From Polynucleobacter sp. (GTDB taxonomy: Bacteria > Pseudomonadota > Gammaproteobacteria > Burkholderiales > Burkholderiaceae), in contig JAGVCB010000225.1 of assembly GCA_020059445.1 (NCBI GenBank), positions 1 to 7,370 of the forward strand: a stretch of 7,370 nucleotides of DNA. The letters are read 5' to 3'. The notes beneath the pieces are model-generated. The model worked only from the letters and a program-made list of their open reading frames with translations, searched no databases and was not told where the DNA came from. This document shows positions 6,695-7,370 of this stretch, in pieces. The translations under genes were made by a program, and so were the position numbers. Each line of letters starts with the position of its first letter. Within the stretch, counting starts at the first letter, position 1.

Positions 6695-7370
6695 TTACTT
6701 ATGTAATGAGGCTTTATTCACCATTAAAACAGCCCCCATGGTCAGAGCTATCCCTAGACAAATCAACCATGTAATGGGCTCATCAAATAAGAGCCATGCC
6801 ATCAATGCTGTGGTGGGAGGAGTCAAATACATCAAACTGGTGACCCTGGTGGCTGCTCCATGACGGATCATCACAAATAACAAAGAGCTGGCGCCTATTG
6901 ATAAAGCAAATATGGCCCACAATAAAGAAAATACCAATTCTGGAACCCAAGCAATTTCTCTGGTTTCAAACATCATCATGAGTGGCGCACAAACAACTGC
7001 TGAAGCAGCGAATTGAATCACGGAGCCCGTGCGCAAATCAAACTGAGGGCAATACTTTTTTTGATACAGAGTTCCGGCTGTGATTGATATCAAAGCAATG
7101 ATGATGAAAATAAAACTTAAATCACTGAAGCCAATCATGACAATCTTGGCCCAAACAACTAAGCCAACTCCCAATAGTCCGATCACCAAGCCAAGCCACT
7201 GAACCGGTCTAACTCTCTCAGCAACCCAAGATGCTAACAAGGCAGTCAGAATTGGTTGAAGCCCGACAATCAAAGCTGTTAATCCTGCAGACATCCCTTC
7301 GCGAACGGCGGCCCATACACCACCCAAATAGCCTGCTTGTAGGAGTATGCCGGCAATCGCAATGTGGATG
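6695..7370 (-). CDS. DMT superfamily (EamA-type) transporter, 5' partial
   Basis: Inner-membrane small-molecule exporter or permease of the drug/metabolite transporter superfamily. The substrate is not predictable from the sequence. The visible 224 residues are highly hydrophobic, with about seven membrane segments, for example the stretches containing TALIVGLQPILTALLAS, WLGLVIGLLGVGLVVW, FIFIIIALISITAG, SLLWAIFALSIGASSLLF and WLICLGIALTMGAVLMV. Both EamA repeats show their characteristic end: QPILTALLASWVAERV...G in the first, and YLTPPTTALMAWLLFDEP...G in the second. The frame stays open to the right edge (reading IHIAIAGILLQAGYLGG before the in-frame TTG at 7327), so that TTG is not the start. 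Roughly 60-75 N-terminal residues, about three helices, lie outside the window. The gene is upstream of pbpG on the same strand and could be cotranscribed with it, though nothing suggests a functional link. Confidence 0.9.
   Translation of the reverse strand, partial: IHIAIAGILLQAGYLGGVWAAVREGMSAGLTALIVGLQPILTALLASWVAERVRPVQWLGLVIGLLGVGLVVWAKIVMIGFSDLSFIFIIIALISITAGTLYQKKYCPQFDLRTGSVIQFAASAVVCAPLMMMFETREIAWVPELVFSLLWAIFALSIGASSLLFVMIRHGAATRVTSLMYLTPPTTALMAWLLFDEPITWLICLGIALTMGAVLMVNKASLHK

Noticed and set aside
6687..6707. AT-rich inverted repeats at the end of the transporter gene (ATTAC-TTAT-GTAAT and ATAAG/CTTAT)
   Set aside because: Stems of five mostly A-T pairs without a following T-tract on the minus strand; too weak to call a terminator or operator.

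Overview
The window looks like an ordinary chromosomal housekeeping region of a moderately AT-rich betaproteobacterium. Gene content, protein sequence and apparent base composition (mid-40s % GC by eye) all suggest Burkholderiales, most likely Polynucleobacter or a close relative. That placement rests on memory of the families and the order pabBC - nudix - aat - bpt - pyrD - iclR, not on a search. I see no mobile element, phage gene, CRISPR array, tRNA or rRNA.

Left block, plus strand (1-4776): five closely packed genes that read as one operon. They are a 5'-truncated pabB-pabC fusion (4-aminobenzoate for folate), a zinc-ribbon Nudix hydrolase, aat and bpt (the two aminoacyl-tRNA-protein transferases of the bacterial N-degron pathway), and pyrD (quinone-dependent dihydroorotate dehydrogenase). 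Gaps run from a 4-base overlap (aat/bpt) to 21 bases (bpt/pyrD). Two start codons deserve correction from the longest-ORF choice: aat should start at ATG 2246 and bpt at ATG 2983.

Middle (4777-5596, plus): a 52-base gap, then an IclR-family regulator. The gap holds a small palindrome overlapping a possible -10 box just before the start codon, so the regulator may have its own, possibly autoregulated and near-leaderless, promoter.

Right block, minus strand (5560-7370): a DMT/EamA transporter that runs off the right edge, followed 59 bases downstream by pbpG, a periplasmic D-Ala-D-Ala endopeptidase. pbpG converges on iclR with only 10 bases between the stop codons. A hairpin with a U-tract that would terminate pbpG lies inside the 3' end of the iclR coding sequence.

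Functionally the left operon mixes folate, pyrimidine and protein-turnover genes. I find no convincing undescribed system. The best second looks are the embedded convergent terminator, the iclR control region, the Nudix hydrolase in its folate/flavoenzyme context, and the low-complexity linker and tetranucleotide run in pbpG.
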